From Candidatus Methylomirabilis sp. (lineage in GTDB: Bacteria > Muiribacteriota > Ozemobacteria > Ozemobacterales > Ozemobacteraceae), in contig DYKG01000021.1 in NCBI GenBank assembly GCA_020722725.1, positions 1 through 59,135 on the forward strand: a stretch of 59,135 nt of DNA. The letters run 5' to 3'. The notes under the pieces are model-generated. The model saw only the letters and a program-made list of their open reading frames with translations. It had not been told where the DNA came from and ran no database searches. Positions 49,577 to 58,347 of the stretch are shown here, one piece after another; within the stretch, counting starts at the first letter, position 1; each line of letters begins with the position of its first letter. A program made the position numbers and the translations under genes.

Positions 49577-51190
49577 TTGAGTCAAACTCCATCCAGCAAA
49601 ACTTCAATAACCCGATCTGCCGCAATAATGGGTATTGCTACCTTTTTCAGTCGGATTGCCGGTTTGCTGCGCGAGCAGACTTTCGCTTATCTTTTTGGTG
49701 CCGGTATGTGGACCGATGCTTTCAATGTCGCTTTTCGCATACCCAATCTGCTGCGTGATCTTTTCGCTGAGGGCGCCATGAGTGCTGCTTTTGTGCCTAC
49801 TTTCAATTCTGTTTTGCAGAAAGAAGGTCAGCAAAAGGCCTTTAAGCTTACCAACCTGACTCTTTCTGCATTGCTGGTTGTGGTCGGAACCCTTACTGTG
49901 GCCGGAGTTATTGCCAGCCCAATGATTGTCGGGCTTATCGCTCCTGAATTTACCTCTCATCCAGAAAAGTTTGAAGCAACGGTAACCATGACCCGCATCA
50001 TGTTTCCTTTTCTGATAGCCATATCATGGGCAGCAATCGCAATGGGAATACTGAATTCTCTGGGTGAGTTTTTCATTCCGGCCATTGCCCCTGTATTTCT
50101 CAATCTGGCCATGATCATTGCCGGCTGGACCATTTGCCCTCTCGCCGTAGAATTTGAAATGCCGGCTATTACCGGCATGGCTATTGGAGCCATGTTGGGG
50201 GGAATTCTTCAATTTGCCGTGCAGCTTCCCGCACTTTTCAAATTTGGATTTAAATTCAGATGGCAGTTGAATCTCGATGACCCTGGGATTAAAAAGATTG
50301 TAAGGCTTATCATTCCAGGAACAGTGGGTCTGGCGGCCACTCAGGTTAATATTGCGATCAGCACAATTCTTGCAACCTCACAGGGTGATGGTGCAGTAAG
50401 CTGGCTGAGCTATGCATTCAGAGTAATGCAGCTTCCACTGGGGCTTTTCGGCGTAGCAGTGGCTCAGGCAACTCTACCGGTCATTTCAAGGCAGGCGGCT
50501 GAGAATCGCCAGCATGATATGGCCGAAACTCTTTGCCATTCAATCAGACTGACCAGCTTCGTCAATCTTTTTGCATGTTTTGCAATTATGGCCCTTGCTG
50601 AACCGGTTATTCGCATTCTTTTTCAGCATGGGCGTTTTACTCCGGCCGACACCATTGCAACTGCGATTGCTTTGCGGGCGTATGCCGTTGGTCTGCTGTT
50701 TTTCTGTCTGGTCAAGGTGCTTGGCCCCGCTTTTTATGCTCTTGATAATACGAAAATCCCGGTTGCGGCAAGCATTACGGCGGTTATAGTCAACATAATT
50801 CTCAATCTTGCCCTTATTCAGCCTTGCGGTTACTGGGGTCTTGCATTGGGAACAGGCATTGGCGCCGTTTTTAATGCGGGAATTCTTTTTGTCATGCTGT
50901 CTGAAAAACTAGGCGGATTTACCCGCTTTGGCCTGGGTGTGGCAATTTTTCGCATCGTTTTTGCAACTGGTGTTTCGGGTATGGCCATGTATTTCAGCTA
51001 TTATAAGGCCTTAACTCATATTATGAGCGTCAATTCAGATTCTTCGCCGGGTTTTTTTACCGTTTTGCTTCTTCTGGTGGTTTCATTAACAGTCGGTACT
51101 GTGGTTCTTTACCTGGTTTCCCATCTTCTTCATCTGGAAGAGGCTGGAAAAGCCAAAGACATGGTAATGCGTAAATTTTTCAGAAGATGA
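49577..51190 (+). CDS. murJ: Lipid II flippase MurJ
   Basis: 537 residues of the MVF/MOP family with 14 or so helices. It flips lipid II across the inner membrane for peptidoglycan synthesis. Signature parts are ATFFSRIAGLLREQTFAYLF, ADTIATAIALRAYA and the early RIPNLLRDLFAEGAMSAAF. The start is TTG at 49577, since the first in-frame ATG would remove the conserved helix 1. It follows the channel by 18 bp. Confidence 0.94.
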   Translation: MSQTPSSKTSITRSAAIMGIATFFSRIAGLLREQTFAYLFGAGMWTDAFNVAFRIPNLLRDLFAEGAMSAAFVPTFNSVLQKEGQQKAFKLTNLTLSALLVVVGTLTVAGVIASPMIVGLIAPEFTSHPEKFEATVTMTRIMFPFLIAISWAAIAMGILNSLGEFFIPAIAPVFLNLAMIIAGWTICPLAVEFEMPAITGMAIGAMLGGILQFAVQLPALFKFGFKFRWQLNLDDPGIKKIVRLIIPGTVGLAATQVNIAISTILATSQGDGAVSWLSYAFRVMQLPLGLFGVAVAQATLPVISRQAAENRQHDMAETLCHSIRLTSFVNLFACFAIMALAEPVIRILFQHGRFTPADTIATAIALRAYAVGLLFFCLVKVLGPAFYALDNTKIPVAASITAVIVNIILNLALIQPCGYWGLALGTGIGAVFNAGILFVMLSEKLGGFTRFGLGVAIFRIVFATGVSGMAMYFSYYKALTHIMSVNSDSSPGFFTVLLLLVVSLTVGTVVLYLVSHLLHLEEAGKAKDMVMRKFFRR

Positions 51191-51195
51191 TGTTT

Positions 51196-51223
51196 TTGTC
51201 TGATTTATAAAATGTAGTATAAT
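51196..51223 (+). promoter_or_regulatory. Promoter of the bacterioferritin gene
   Basis: -35 TTGTCT (51196-51201), a 16-bp spacer and -10 TATAAT (51218-51223). No Fur-box-like sequence was identified. Confidence 0.55.
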
Positions 51224-51251
51224 CAGGCAAATTAACTGCAGGAGGAGAAAA

Positions 51252-51779
51252 ATGCAGAAGGAACGTAAAGCTAAAGTTATCGAAGTTTTGAATAAAGCCC
51301 GGTCAATGGAATTGCATGCCATTCACCAGTATATGAACCAGCATTATGGTCTTGATAATTCTGATTACGGCGAACTGGCAGCCAAGGTTAAGCTGATTGC
51401 CATCGATGAAATGCGGCATGCCGAAGCTTTTGCCGAAAGAATAAAAGAGCTCGGCGGCGAGCCCACTACCGATCTGGCTGTCAAAGTGACCAAAGGCCAG
51501 AAGGTTAAACAGGTTTTTCCCTTCGATTCAAAACTCGAAGATGACACTATCGATGCCTACAACCAGTTTGCCCTGATTTGCCGTGAGAATGGCGACAGCA
51601 TTTCTTTGCGGCTTTTCGAAACCATCATTGATGAAGAACAGGCCCACTTCAACTATTTCGACAATGTTAACAGCCACCTCGAAAATCTCGGTGACACCTT
51701 TCTGGCAAGAATTGCCGGCACTCCCGCCGATACCGGCCCAGCCTCAAAAGGCTTCGCCAATCAGGGCGCCGCTGAATAA
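51252..51779 (+). CDS. bfr: Bacterioferritin
   Basis: 175 residues. Ferroxidase ligands are Glu20 (in RSMELHAIHQY), Glu53 and His57 (in IDEMRHAE) and the later Glu/His in DEEQAHFNYF. Met54, one residue after Glu53, matches the haem-ligand Met52 of E. coli bacterioferritin, so this is Bfr, not a plain ferritin or Dps. It stores iron and limits Fenton chemistry. AGGAGGAG lies before ATG. A bidirectional terminator follows. Confidence 0.9.
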   Translation: MQKERKAKVIEVLNKARSMELHAIHQYMNQHYGLDNSDYGELAAKVKLIAIDEMRHAEAFAERIKELGGEPTTDLAVKVTKGQKVKQVFPFDSKLEDDTIDAYNQFALICRENGDSISLRLFETIIDEEQAHFNYFDNVNSHLENLGDTFLARIAGTPADTGPASKGFANQGAAE

Positions 51780-51790
51780 TTCCGATCGAT

Positions 51791-51829
51791 AAAAAACCGG
51801 CGGTCTGCATGGCAGATCAGCCGGTTTTT
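51791..51829. terminator. Bidirectional terminator
   Basis: AAAAACCGGC pairs with GCCGGTTTTT, extended by an inner GTCTGC/GCAGAT hairpin. It separates convergent bfr and the PyrD-like gene, with T runs on both strands. Confidence 0.82.
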
Positions 51830-51843
51830 GCTTTTCAGAAAAA

Positions 51844-52836
51844 TTACTGGTTTTCGTTGTAACCGCCGAAATGGCTTAGAAACTGCGCCCTTTCGTAGAT
51901 TGCCGGGTTAGCAACTTTTTCAAGACTTAGCTTGCCTTTAAAGTCGGCAATTGATTTGTAGCCCTTCTTCTGCATCCACTGTTCAAGCTGTTTGATTAAT
52001 TCACCAAGATATGAATTGCCGTTTTTATACAGGGTCGATGCTATTTGAACTGCATTTGCACCGGCCAACAGCATTTTAATCGCCTGTTTCCCTTCATGAA
52101 TACCGCTTGACGCAGCAATGTCACATTGGATTTTTGAACTCAACAGGCCGATCCAGCGCAAAGGAATAAGATGCTCGTCAACCGTGCTCAAAGCACCGGC
52201 CGGCACTACTTTTTCCCGCTCGATGTCGATGTCTGGGGTAGAAAATCGGTTGAACATGGTAATGCCGGCAATGCCTTCTTCTGAAAGCTCTCTACACATG
52301 CAGGCAAGGTCAGAAAAATAGCTGCTGATCTTGGCAGTAACCGGAACTTTTACCGCCCGAACCACCTCTTTAACCGCTTCGACATAAAATCTTCGATTGC
52401 TCTCTGCATTTCTTTCAAGATCAGAAGGCAGAATCATCAGATTCAGCTCAATAGCATCGGCACCTGCATCCTGAACCTGCGATGCAAACTGCAGCCAGTC
52501 TCCCGATGAAACGCAGTTGATACTGGCAATTATCGGCACTTTGCTGCAGCTTTTTGCATCTTTGATCAGTTTGCCATAATTGGCAAGAATCTGATCACGA
52601 ATCTTATAGTCAAAATAATCAATAAACTCTTCAAAGTGCGATGAAGTCTTACTTTGTGCAATCTGATTGTATTCGTTGATTACTTCTTCTTCAAATACTG
52701 ATTTTAAAACGATGGCACCAGCCCCAAGATCGGAAAATTCCCTGATATTCTGTGGCTTGGCGGTTAAACCGCTGCTGGCAACGATAATCGGGTTTTTCAG
52801 TTCCAGCCCGAAAAATCTGGTTTTCAAATCTGCCAT
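51844..52836 (-). CDS. Dihydroorotate dehydrogenase-like flavoprotein (PyrD-type)
   Basis: A 330-residue TIM-barrel FMN enzyme related to class 1 dihydroorotate dehydrogenases: NPIIVASSGLTAKP, a Lys in VLKSVF, the GADAIELNL strand and GIHEGKQAIKMLLAGANAVQ. It is not a standard PyrD context and follows NfnB immediately, so it is better seen as a PyrD-like oxidoreductase that may take electrons from NfnAB. No other pyrimidine gene is nearby. Confidence 0.8.
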   Translation of the reverse strand: MADLKTRFFGLELKNPIIVASSGLTAKPQNIREFSDLGAGAIVLKSVFEEEVINEYNQIAQSKTSSHFEEFIDYFDYKIRDQILANYGKLIKDAKSCSKVPIIASINCVSSGDWLQFASQVQDAGADAIELNLMILPSDLERNAESNRRFYVEAVKEVVRAVKVPVTAKISSYFSDLACMCRELSEEGIAGITMFNRFSTPDIDIEREKVVPAGALSTVDEHLIPLRWIGLLSSKIQCDIAASSGIHEGKQAIKMLLAGANAVQIASTLYKNGNSYLGELIKQLEQWMQKKGYKSIADFKGKLSLEKVANPAIYERAQFLSHFGGYNENQ

Positions 52837-52838
52837 GA

Positions 52839-54338
52839 TTATTTATTTTCCTTCCCTGCATGCTTGTCTGTCAGATATTTGTGCATCGAAGCAGCCGCCC
52901 GTCGCCCGTCACCCATTGCGAGAATTACCGTTGCTCCACCTCTGACAATATCGCCCCCGGCGAAGAACTCAGGGATTGATGTCTGCATGGTTTCTTCGTT
53001 GACCTCGATGGTATGCCACCGGGTCATCTTAAGTCCGGGTAAGCAGGCTGGAATAAGCGGATTCGGTGAAACTCCGATAGCCACGATGGCGATATCTATA
53101 TCCATTTCATCGATGGCCCCTTCGATCGGAACAGGCCTGCGTCGGCCCGAAGCGTCGGGTTCACCCAGTTGCATGCGCTGTAATCTTACTTTTGCTACTC
53201 TGCCTTCAGCATTGGCAAGATATTCGATCGGGTTGGCCAGATTGTGAAATTCGACCCCTTCTTCTTCTGCGTGCTTGACTTCTTCGACGCGGGCCGGCAT
53301 TTCTTCTCGAGATCGGCGATAGATAAGCATCGCTTTCTCAGCGCCAAGTCTGATTGCGGTGCGAACAGCATCCATGGCCGTATTGCCGCCGCCGATGACC
53401 GCCACTTTTTTGCCGCGCAAAACCGGAGTGTCTGAATCCTCCTGGTTTGCGGCCATGAGATTTACTCTGGTCAAATATTCATTTGAAGACATGACGCCGT
53501 TCAGGTTCTCGCCTGGAATATTCATGAAGTTTGGCAAACCTGCACCACTGCCGATAAAAAAGCATTCATAGCCAAGTTCTTTAAGGTCGTCAAAGGTTGC
53601 GGTGCGACCGACGACAAAATTCTTTTCGAAGCGAACACCCATGTTTTTCAGATTCTCAAGCTCCACATCGACAATGGCGTTGGGCAGACGAAATTCGGGA
53701 ATTCCGTATTTTAAAACTCCGCCAATTTCATGCAGTGCTTCGAAAACCGTTACTTCGTAACCAAACTTGATCATATCGCCGGCAAACGACAATGACGCTG
53801 GTCCTGAACCGATTGCGGCGACCTTGATGCCGTTGCCTGGTGCGACGTCAGGAATCTGTATTTTTCCCGATTCTCTTTCGTAATCAGCGGCAAAACGCTC
53901 AAGATAACCGATTGCCACCGGGGCTTTCTTCATTTTTTGGGTATAAAAACACTTGATTTCACATTGCTTTTCCTGTGGACAGACACGGCCGCAGACCGCC
54001 GGAAGAGCACTGAATTCCTTGAGAGTGGCCGCTGCATTGAGAAACTGCCCCCGCTCGATATATTTGATGAACCTGGGAATATCGATACTGACTGGGCAAC
54101 CCTCGATACATGTCGGGTTTGCACAATCCATGCAGCGACTGGCTTCTCTTTGTGCCTGTTCGGGAGTTAAGCCACGGTTAACTTCGATGTTCTGAGATTT
54201 GTTGCGTTCATGAGGCTCAACCTCATTCATTTTTACCCGCTCGATTGCAAGCCGGTCCTTGTTCGGAACCGCTTTGCGCAACTCGGTGCGCCATTCCTGG
54301 TTTCTTTCCTGTTGCTGTTTTTCTTTAGCTGCTGTCAT
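52839..54338 (-). CDS. nfnB: NfnB-type NADPH-binding subunit / glutamate synthase small-subunit family
   Basis: 499 residues. The N-terminus has [4Fe-4S] ligands CMDCANPTCIEGCPV and CGRVCPQEKQCEIKC, then an FAD fold (AIGSGPASLSFAGDM) and an NADPH-binding fold (VIGGGNTAMDAVRTA) and the C-terminal IVAIGVSPN. The start ATG 54338 is chosen because the longer frame would overlap the NfnA gene by 130 bp. With NfnA upstream this is the large subunit of an NADH-dependent ferredoxin:NADP oxidoreductase (Nfn), which performs electron bifurcation; a GltD-like role is the alternative. Confidence 0.85.
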   Translation of the reverse strand: MTAAKEKQQQERNQEWRTELRKAVPNKDRLAIERVKMNEVEPHERNKSQNIEVNRGLTPEQAQREASRCMDCANPTCIEGCPVSIDIPRFIKYIERGQFLNAAATLKEFSALPAVCGRVCPQEKQCEIKCFYTQKMKKAPVAIGYLERFAADYERESGKIQIPDVAPGNGIKVAAIGSGPASLSFAGDMIKFGYEVTVFEALHEIGGVLKYGIPEFRLPNAIVDVELENLKNMGVRFEKNFVVGRTATFDDLKELGYECFFIGSGAGLPNFMNIPGENLNGVMSSNEYLTRVNLMAANQEDSDTPVLRGKKVAVIGGGNTAMDAVRTAIRLGAEKAMLIYRRSREEMPARVEEVKHAEEEGVEFHNLANPIEYLANAEGRVAKVRLQRMQLGEPDASGRRRPVPIEGAIDEMDIDIAIVAIGVSPNPLIPACLPGLKMTRWHTIEVNEETMQTSIPEFFAGGDIVRGGATVILAMGDGRRAAASMHKYLTDKHAGKENK

Positions 54339-54348
54339 TGTTGTTCCA

Positions 54349-55164
54349 TCACTTTTTTCCGGTTCGAGCCTGGTCTTCTTCGCGTTTATAAGCCTGCAGG
54401 CGTTTGAGCATTTCGTCGAAATCAATCTGGTGCGCGTTGAATTCGGGGCCGTCAACACAGGTGAATTTCGTCTCGCCATTTACCGTAACCCGGCAGGCTC
54501 CACACATTCCGGTGCCATCGACCATTATGGTATTCAGGCTGACCTGGGTGGGGATATTGTATTTCTTTGTCAACAATGCACAGAACTTCATCATGATTGC
54601 CGGGCCGATAGCCACACATTCATCGACTTTCTCGCGTTTGATAACTTCTTCGGCACCTTCGGTTACCAGACCTTTTCGTCCGTAGGAACCATCGTCGGTC
54701 ATGACGATAACTTCGTCTGACCACTGGCGCATCTCTTCTTCAAGAATCAGCAGCTCACGATTTCGGGCTGCCAGAACAGTAATTACCCGATTTCCCGCTT
54801 TTTTGAAGGCTTCAACAATCGGGTAAAGCGGGGCAATGCCGACGCCGCCGCCAAGAGCCAGAATAGTTCCAACTTTGTGAATATGCGTTGCTTTGCCAAG
54901 CGGGCCTACCAGATCGGTAATTTCTTCGCCCTGGTTGAGTTGACACAGTTTCCCCGAGCTGAGGCCGACATTTTGAACAATCAGCGTAATTGTTCCTTTT
55001 TCCAGGTCAGAATTCACTATTGTCAGGGGAATGCGCTCACCTTTGCTGCCAACCCGCAAAATCACAAAGTTGCCGGGCTTGCGTGACCTGGCAATCATCG
55101 GGGCTTCCACCACAAACTTGAAAACATTTTCCGAGAGCTGCTTTTTTTCTACTATTTTATTCAT
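54349..55164 (-). CDS. nfnA: NfnA-type FAD/NAD(H)-binding subunit
   Basis: 271 residues with an FAD-binding start (NVFKFVVEAP, RKPGNFVILRV, ERIPLTIV), NAD site (ALGGGVGIAPLYP) and the [2Fe-2S] Cys residues in DGTGMCGACRV, followed by FTCVDGPEFN. This matches NfnA/SudB-type ferredoxin-NAD(P) reductase subunits. Its stop lies 10 bp before the NfnB ATG. The pair links NADH, NADPH and ferredoxin pools in anaerobes. Confidence 0.87.
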   Translation of the reverse strand: MNKIVEKKQLSENVFKFVVEAPMIARSRKPGNFVILRVGSKGERIPLTIVNSDLEKGTITLIVQNVGLSSGKLCQLNQGEEITDLVGPLGKATHIHKVGTILALGGGVGIAPLYPIVEAFKKAGNRVITVLAARNRELLILEEEMRQWSDEVIVMTDDGSYGRKGLVTEGAEEVIKREKVDECVAIGPAIMMKFCALLTKKYNIPTQVSLNTIMVDGTGMCGACRVTVNGETKFTCVDGPEFNAHQIDFDEMLKRLQAYKREEDQARTGKK

Positions 55165-55623
55165 TCCAGACTATGTCAGGGCCGTGTGGTTTTCAACCTT
55201 TCCGAAAAAGAAATTCAGAAGATCGAGGTCGGCCAACTGTTGTATAGATTATTGCAAATGAAAGCTAATTACAACCGGCTTTATATTAAGATTTTTTTCA
55301 CAAAGCCCAGGTTGTTTTTACTATACAAAAGCGCAATGAAAATTATACTACCGTCATCGCCCGACAAGCTTGTGCCCTGCGGCTAATCGGGCGACCCATA
55401 ATTGACAGCTGTTATTAAGGGGGCTGTCCCTTATGACGGGAAATCTCAAAAGCGGTCATTGAGCCAGAATTTTCCGGTCGAAATGACCAATTTTAGCACC
55501 GGGCACTTCGATGGTTCGACAGTCTCAGTGACCGTCTCTCTGGTTAACCGTTTTCTCGGGGTAAACATCTTGAGTGTCTAATAATTCGTAAAATTTGTAG
55601 CCAAATTGAAAGAAGCATGGATT
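55165..55623 (+). other. Intergenic region with repeat element, no gene seen
   Basis: No coding frame with plausible protein character was found. It holds the element at 55351-55439 and, at its end, the start of the TrkH promoter. Confidence 0.6.
55351..55439. repeat. MITE-like element with inverted ends
   Basis: It begins CCGTCAT and ends ATGACGG, a 7-bp terminal inverted repeat, over 89 bp. Inside are TCGCCCGA/TCGGGCGA and a GGGGCTGT segment that also occur around 27852-27920 on the other strand. No target-site duplication was visible. Confidence 0.6.
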
Positions 55624-55651
55624 TTGCAAAAAAGCGAAGTTGAGTTACAAT
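55624..55651 (+). promoter_or_regulatory. Promoter of the potassium uptake operon
   Basis: -35 TTGCAA (55624-55629), 16-bp spacer, -10 TACAAT (55646-55651). ATG 55661 starts 9 bp later with no ribosome site, so the leader would be about 2 nt. Confidence 0.58.
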
Positions 55652-55660
55652 TCAGACTCT

Positions 55661-57673
55661 ATGAAATTTGTCAGCTTCAGAAGAAGTTCCAGCCGGCAGC
55701 CGGGTCTAGACGGGCTGCTGTTCGTCATTGCCGCCATTTCTCCGGTATTTGCCGGACTGACAGATCTTTCTTCAAATTACTGGCTGACTTTTACCGTGTT
55801 TGCTTCAGCCCTTCTTTTTATTGTCGCGGGACTTACCATCTTTCGTTATCCGGTAACCGGAAAAATCAGTGCGACTTTGGGTGCTGTTGCAAGCCTGGCA
55901 ACTCTTTTTCCGCTTATTCGTGAAAAGCCGATGGCAGCCCTGGCGGCTGGTGTCGTTTTTATTTTCGGTCTCGATTCTCTTGCCGATTTTCAGGTCAAGG
56001 GAAATTTTTCGAGAGCCGGAGATGATATCGAGCGAATTCTGCAAAGAACCCGCTATGCATCAATTGCTCTGGCAATTCTATCTGTTTCTGTTTTTTTTCT
56101 TAAGCCCGAGTCAGGATTATCGGCCCAGATTGCTTTGATCGTTGCTGCGCTCTTTGCTCAAATCATGGCGGTTCAATGGTCGGTTGCCCAGTCTTCCAAT
56201 TTCCATAAATTGTCTGGAATCGTGATTAATTCAATCACTGCCTGTATTATGGCATACTTTTATTCGATCGGCATCGTCTGGGTCGGCACCCTGAATATTG
56301 CATCGGTAATTCTTGTATTGCTTCCCGCGTCATCATCAGACGTTGAAAATGTTTCCAACTGGTGGGAACCGATGGTTAATCACCCTGGCCGGGTAATGAC
56401 CGCCACTTTTTTCGTTCTGTGCATATTCGGAACCTTTCTTCTGGCTCTGCCAGGAGCGGCCGAGAAGCCAATTTCGCTGCTCGATGCGGCTTTTACATCG
56501 GTAAGCGCGGTTTGTGTTACCGGCCTGATCGTTCTCGATACCCCCAATGATTTTTCGCTGCTTGGCCAGTTCTTTATTTTACTGCTGATTCAGCTTGGCG
56601 GTCTGGGAATCATGACGATAACCACCGTGGCACTTCACGCGCTGGGCAAAAGATTGAGTCTGCGCCAGGAAAGAATTTTAAATTCAGCATATAATGCCGA
56701 TCATCAGTCTATTTCAGAATCTCTCAGCCTTATTGTGAAGTTCACTTTTGTTGTGGAACTGCTTGGCATGATAATTTTGTCGGCCCTGTTCTATAATTCT
56801 GGTCTTGCTTTCAGTTCAGCGTGCTGGAAGGGAATTTTTACCTCGATTTCTGCTTTCTGCAATGCCGGGTTTGCCTTGCAAAGCGATAGCCTCATACCAT
56901 TTCAGAGCCGCCCACTCATTCTTCACACCGTTGCACTGCTGATCGTTATTGGCGGAATAGCGCCGGCGGTAAACCTTTCCATTCCTTCCTGGGTTCGGGG
57001 AAAATCTACATCTGTGGCAAATCATATCGTTCTCGGTACTACAATTATTCTATTGCTGACCGGCACGGTTTTCTTTTTGGCTTTTGAGTGGAACAATTCC
57101 CTGGCCGGCTTGTCGCTCGCCGATAAGTTTCATAATGCCTGGTTTCAGTCGGTAACCTTGCGAACTGCCGGTTTTAATTCGGTTGCCATCGAAAACGTTC
57201 TGGGCCCGACTTTTCTGATGATGATCTGTCTGATGTTCATCGGCGGTTGCCCCGGTGGAACGGCCGGCGGGGTAAAAACAGCAACCATCGGAGTTTTGGG
57301 CATAACATTCTGGTCATGTGCCACCGGGAACGATGATATTTTGCTGCAAAACCGCCGAATTCTTCCTGAAACGGTTTTCAAGTCAGTTACCATTGTGTCT
57401 GCCGGATTTTTTCTACTGTTGCTGGTAATTCTCATGCTCGAAGCCACTCAGATGATCGGAGCCCGGGAGCTGATTTTTGAAGCGGCGTCTGCCCTGGGAA
57501 CCGTTGGCCTTTCATTGGGTGCGACTCTGAAGCTCGACAGTATCGGAAAAGTTATCATTATGTTTGCCATGTTTGCCGGGCGTATCGGCCCTATCACACT
57601 TTTTACCATGCTCAGTCATGAGCGACCCCGATCGGCTCAAAATCTTCTTGATGCCCGAATCAACCTGTCTTAA
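55661..57673 (+). CDS. TrkH/KtrB-family potassium transporter with extra N-terminal membrane domain
   Basis: 670 residues; KtrB is usually about 450. Four pore-loop glycine motifs are visible, VCVTGL, FCNAGF, LRTAGFNS and LGTVGLS, as in the TrkH/KtrB fold. About 220 residues with six extra helices precede them, and the role of this region is not known. The ATG at 55661 follows a promoter -10 box by 9 bp. It is followed by the matching RCK protein. Confidence 0.88.
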   Translation: MKFVSFRRSSSRQPGLDGLLFVIAAISPVFAGLTDLSSNYWLTFTVFASALLFIVAGLTIFRYPVTGKISATLGAVASLATLFPLIREKPMAALAAGVVFIFGLDSLADFQVKGNFSRAGDDIERILQRTRYASIALAILSVSVFFLKPESGLSAQIALIVAALFAQIMAVQWSVAQSSNFHKLSGIVINSITACIMAYFYSIGIVWVGTLNIASVILVLLPASSSDVENVSNWWEPMVNHPGRVMTATFFVLCIFGTFLLALPGAAEKPISLLDAAFTSVSAVCVTGLIVLDTPNDFSLLGQFFILLLIQLGGLGIMTITTVALHALGKRLSLRQERILNSAYNADHQSISESLSLIVKFTFVVELLGMIILSALFYNSGLAFSSACWKGIFTSISAFCNAGFALQSDSLIPFQSRPLILHTVALLIVIGGIAPAVNLSIPSWVRGKSTSVANHIVLGTTIILLLTGTVFFLAFEWNNSLAGLSLADKFHNAWFQSVTLRTAGFNSVAIENVLGPTFLMMICLMFIGGCPGGTAGGVKTATIGVLGITFWSCATGNDDILLQNRRILPETVFKSVTIVSAGFFLLLLVILMLEATQMIGARELIFEAASALGTVGLSLGATLKLDSIGKVIIMFAMFAGRIGPITLFTMLSHERPRSAQNLLDARINLS

Positions 57674-57685
57674 GGAGCAGAATCC

Positions 57686-58345
57686 ATGGCTCAACAGTTT
57701 GTTGTTATTGGTCTTGGACAATTTGGCATGTCGCTGGCAGCAGCTCTTGAAAGCAAGGGCGCTGAAGTTCTTGCCATCGATATCAGAAAAGATCTGGTTG
57801 AAGAAGCGTCCTTCTTTGTAACCGAAGCACTGGTTCTCGATGTAACCGACGAAGCCGGTTTAGCCGCAGTAAACCCCGCAAGAATGGATGCTGCCATCTG
57901 TGCAATTGGCGACGAATCACGCGAAGCTTCGATTATCTGTACGGCACTTCTCAGGCAGATGGGTTCCAAATGTGTCATATCTCGAGCCAACAACCCGATG
58001 CATCAGCGAATTCTTCAGCTGGTCGGCGCGCATCAGATAATCAACCCCGAGCAGGAATTCGGGCGAAGATTTGCCAACCGCCTGCTTTACAGCCATCTCG
58101 TTGCAGAAATGCCTCTGGGTGACGGGTTGAATCTGTCTGAGATAACAGTTAAACAATCGATGGTGGGAAAGACTCTTATCGAGCTTGCCCTGCCGAAAAA
58201 ATATGGAATCATGGTGGTGGCAGTAAGAAGAGGTGCCCCCAGTGCGGTGTTCCAACCTGAACCCAATGAACCTTTAAAGGAAAATGACAGTCTGGTAGTC
58301 GTTTCAAAAGAAGAATCAATTAAAAAGCTTATGGAAGGCAATTAA
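57686..58345 (+). CDS. TrkA/KtrA-type RCK regulatory subunit
   Basis: 219 residues with a Rossmann NAD(H)-binding start (VIGLGQFGMSLAAAL) and an Asp in LAIDIRK, followed by an RCK_C domain (ITVKQSMVGKTLIELALP, AVRRG). It gates the adjacent transporter with nucleotides. SD AAGGAG precedes ATG; it is 12 bp after the TrkH stop. Confidence 0.92.
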   Translation: MAQQFVVIGLGQFGMSLAAALESKGAEVLAIDIRKDLVEEASFFVTEALVLDVTDEAGLAAVNPARMDAAICAIGDESREASIICTALLRQMGSKCVISRANNPMHQRILQLVGAHQIINPEQEFGRRFANRLLYSHLVAEMPLGDGLNLSEITVKQSMVGKTLIELALPKKYGIMVVAVRRGAPSAVFQPEPNEPLKENDSLVVVSKEESIKKLMEGN

Positions 58346-58347
58346 TC

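Noticed and set aside
55186..55386. A 66-codon frame in the gap before the TrkH-like gene
   Set aside because: No ribosome site, low-complexity translation and overlap with the MITE-like repeat.
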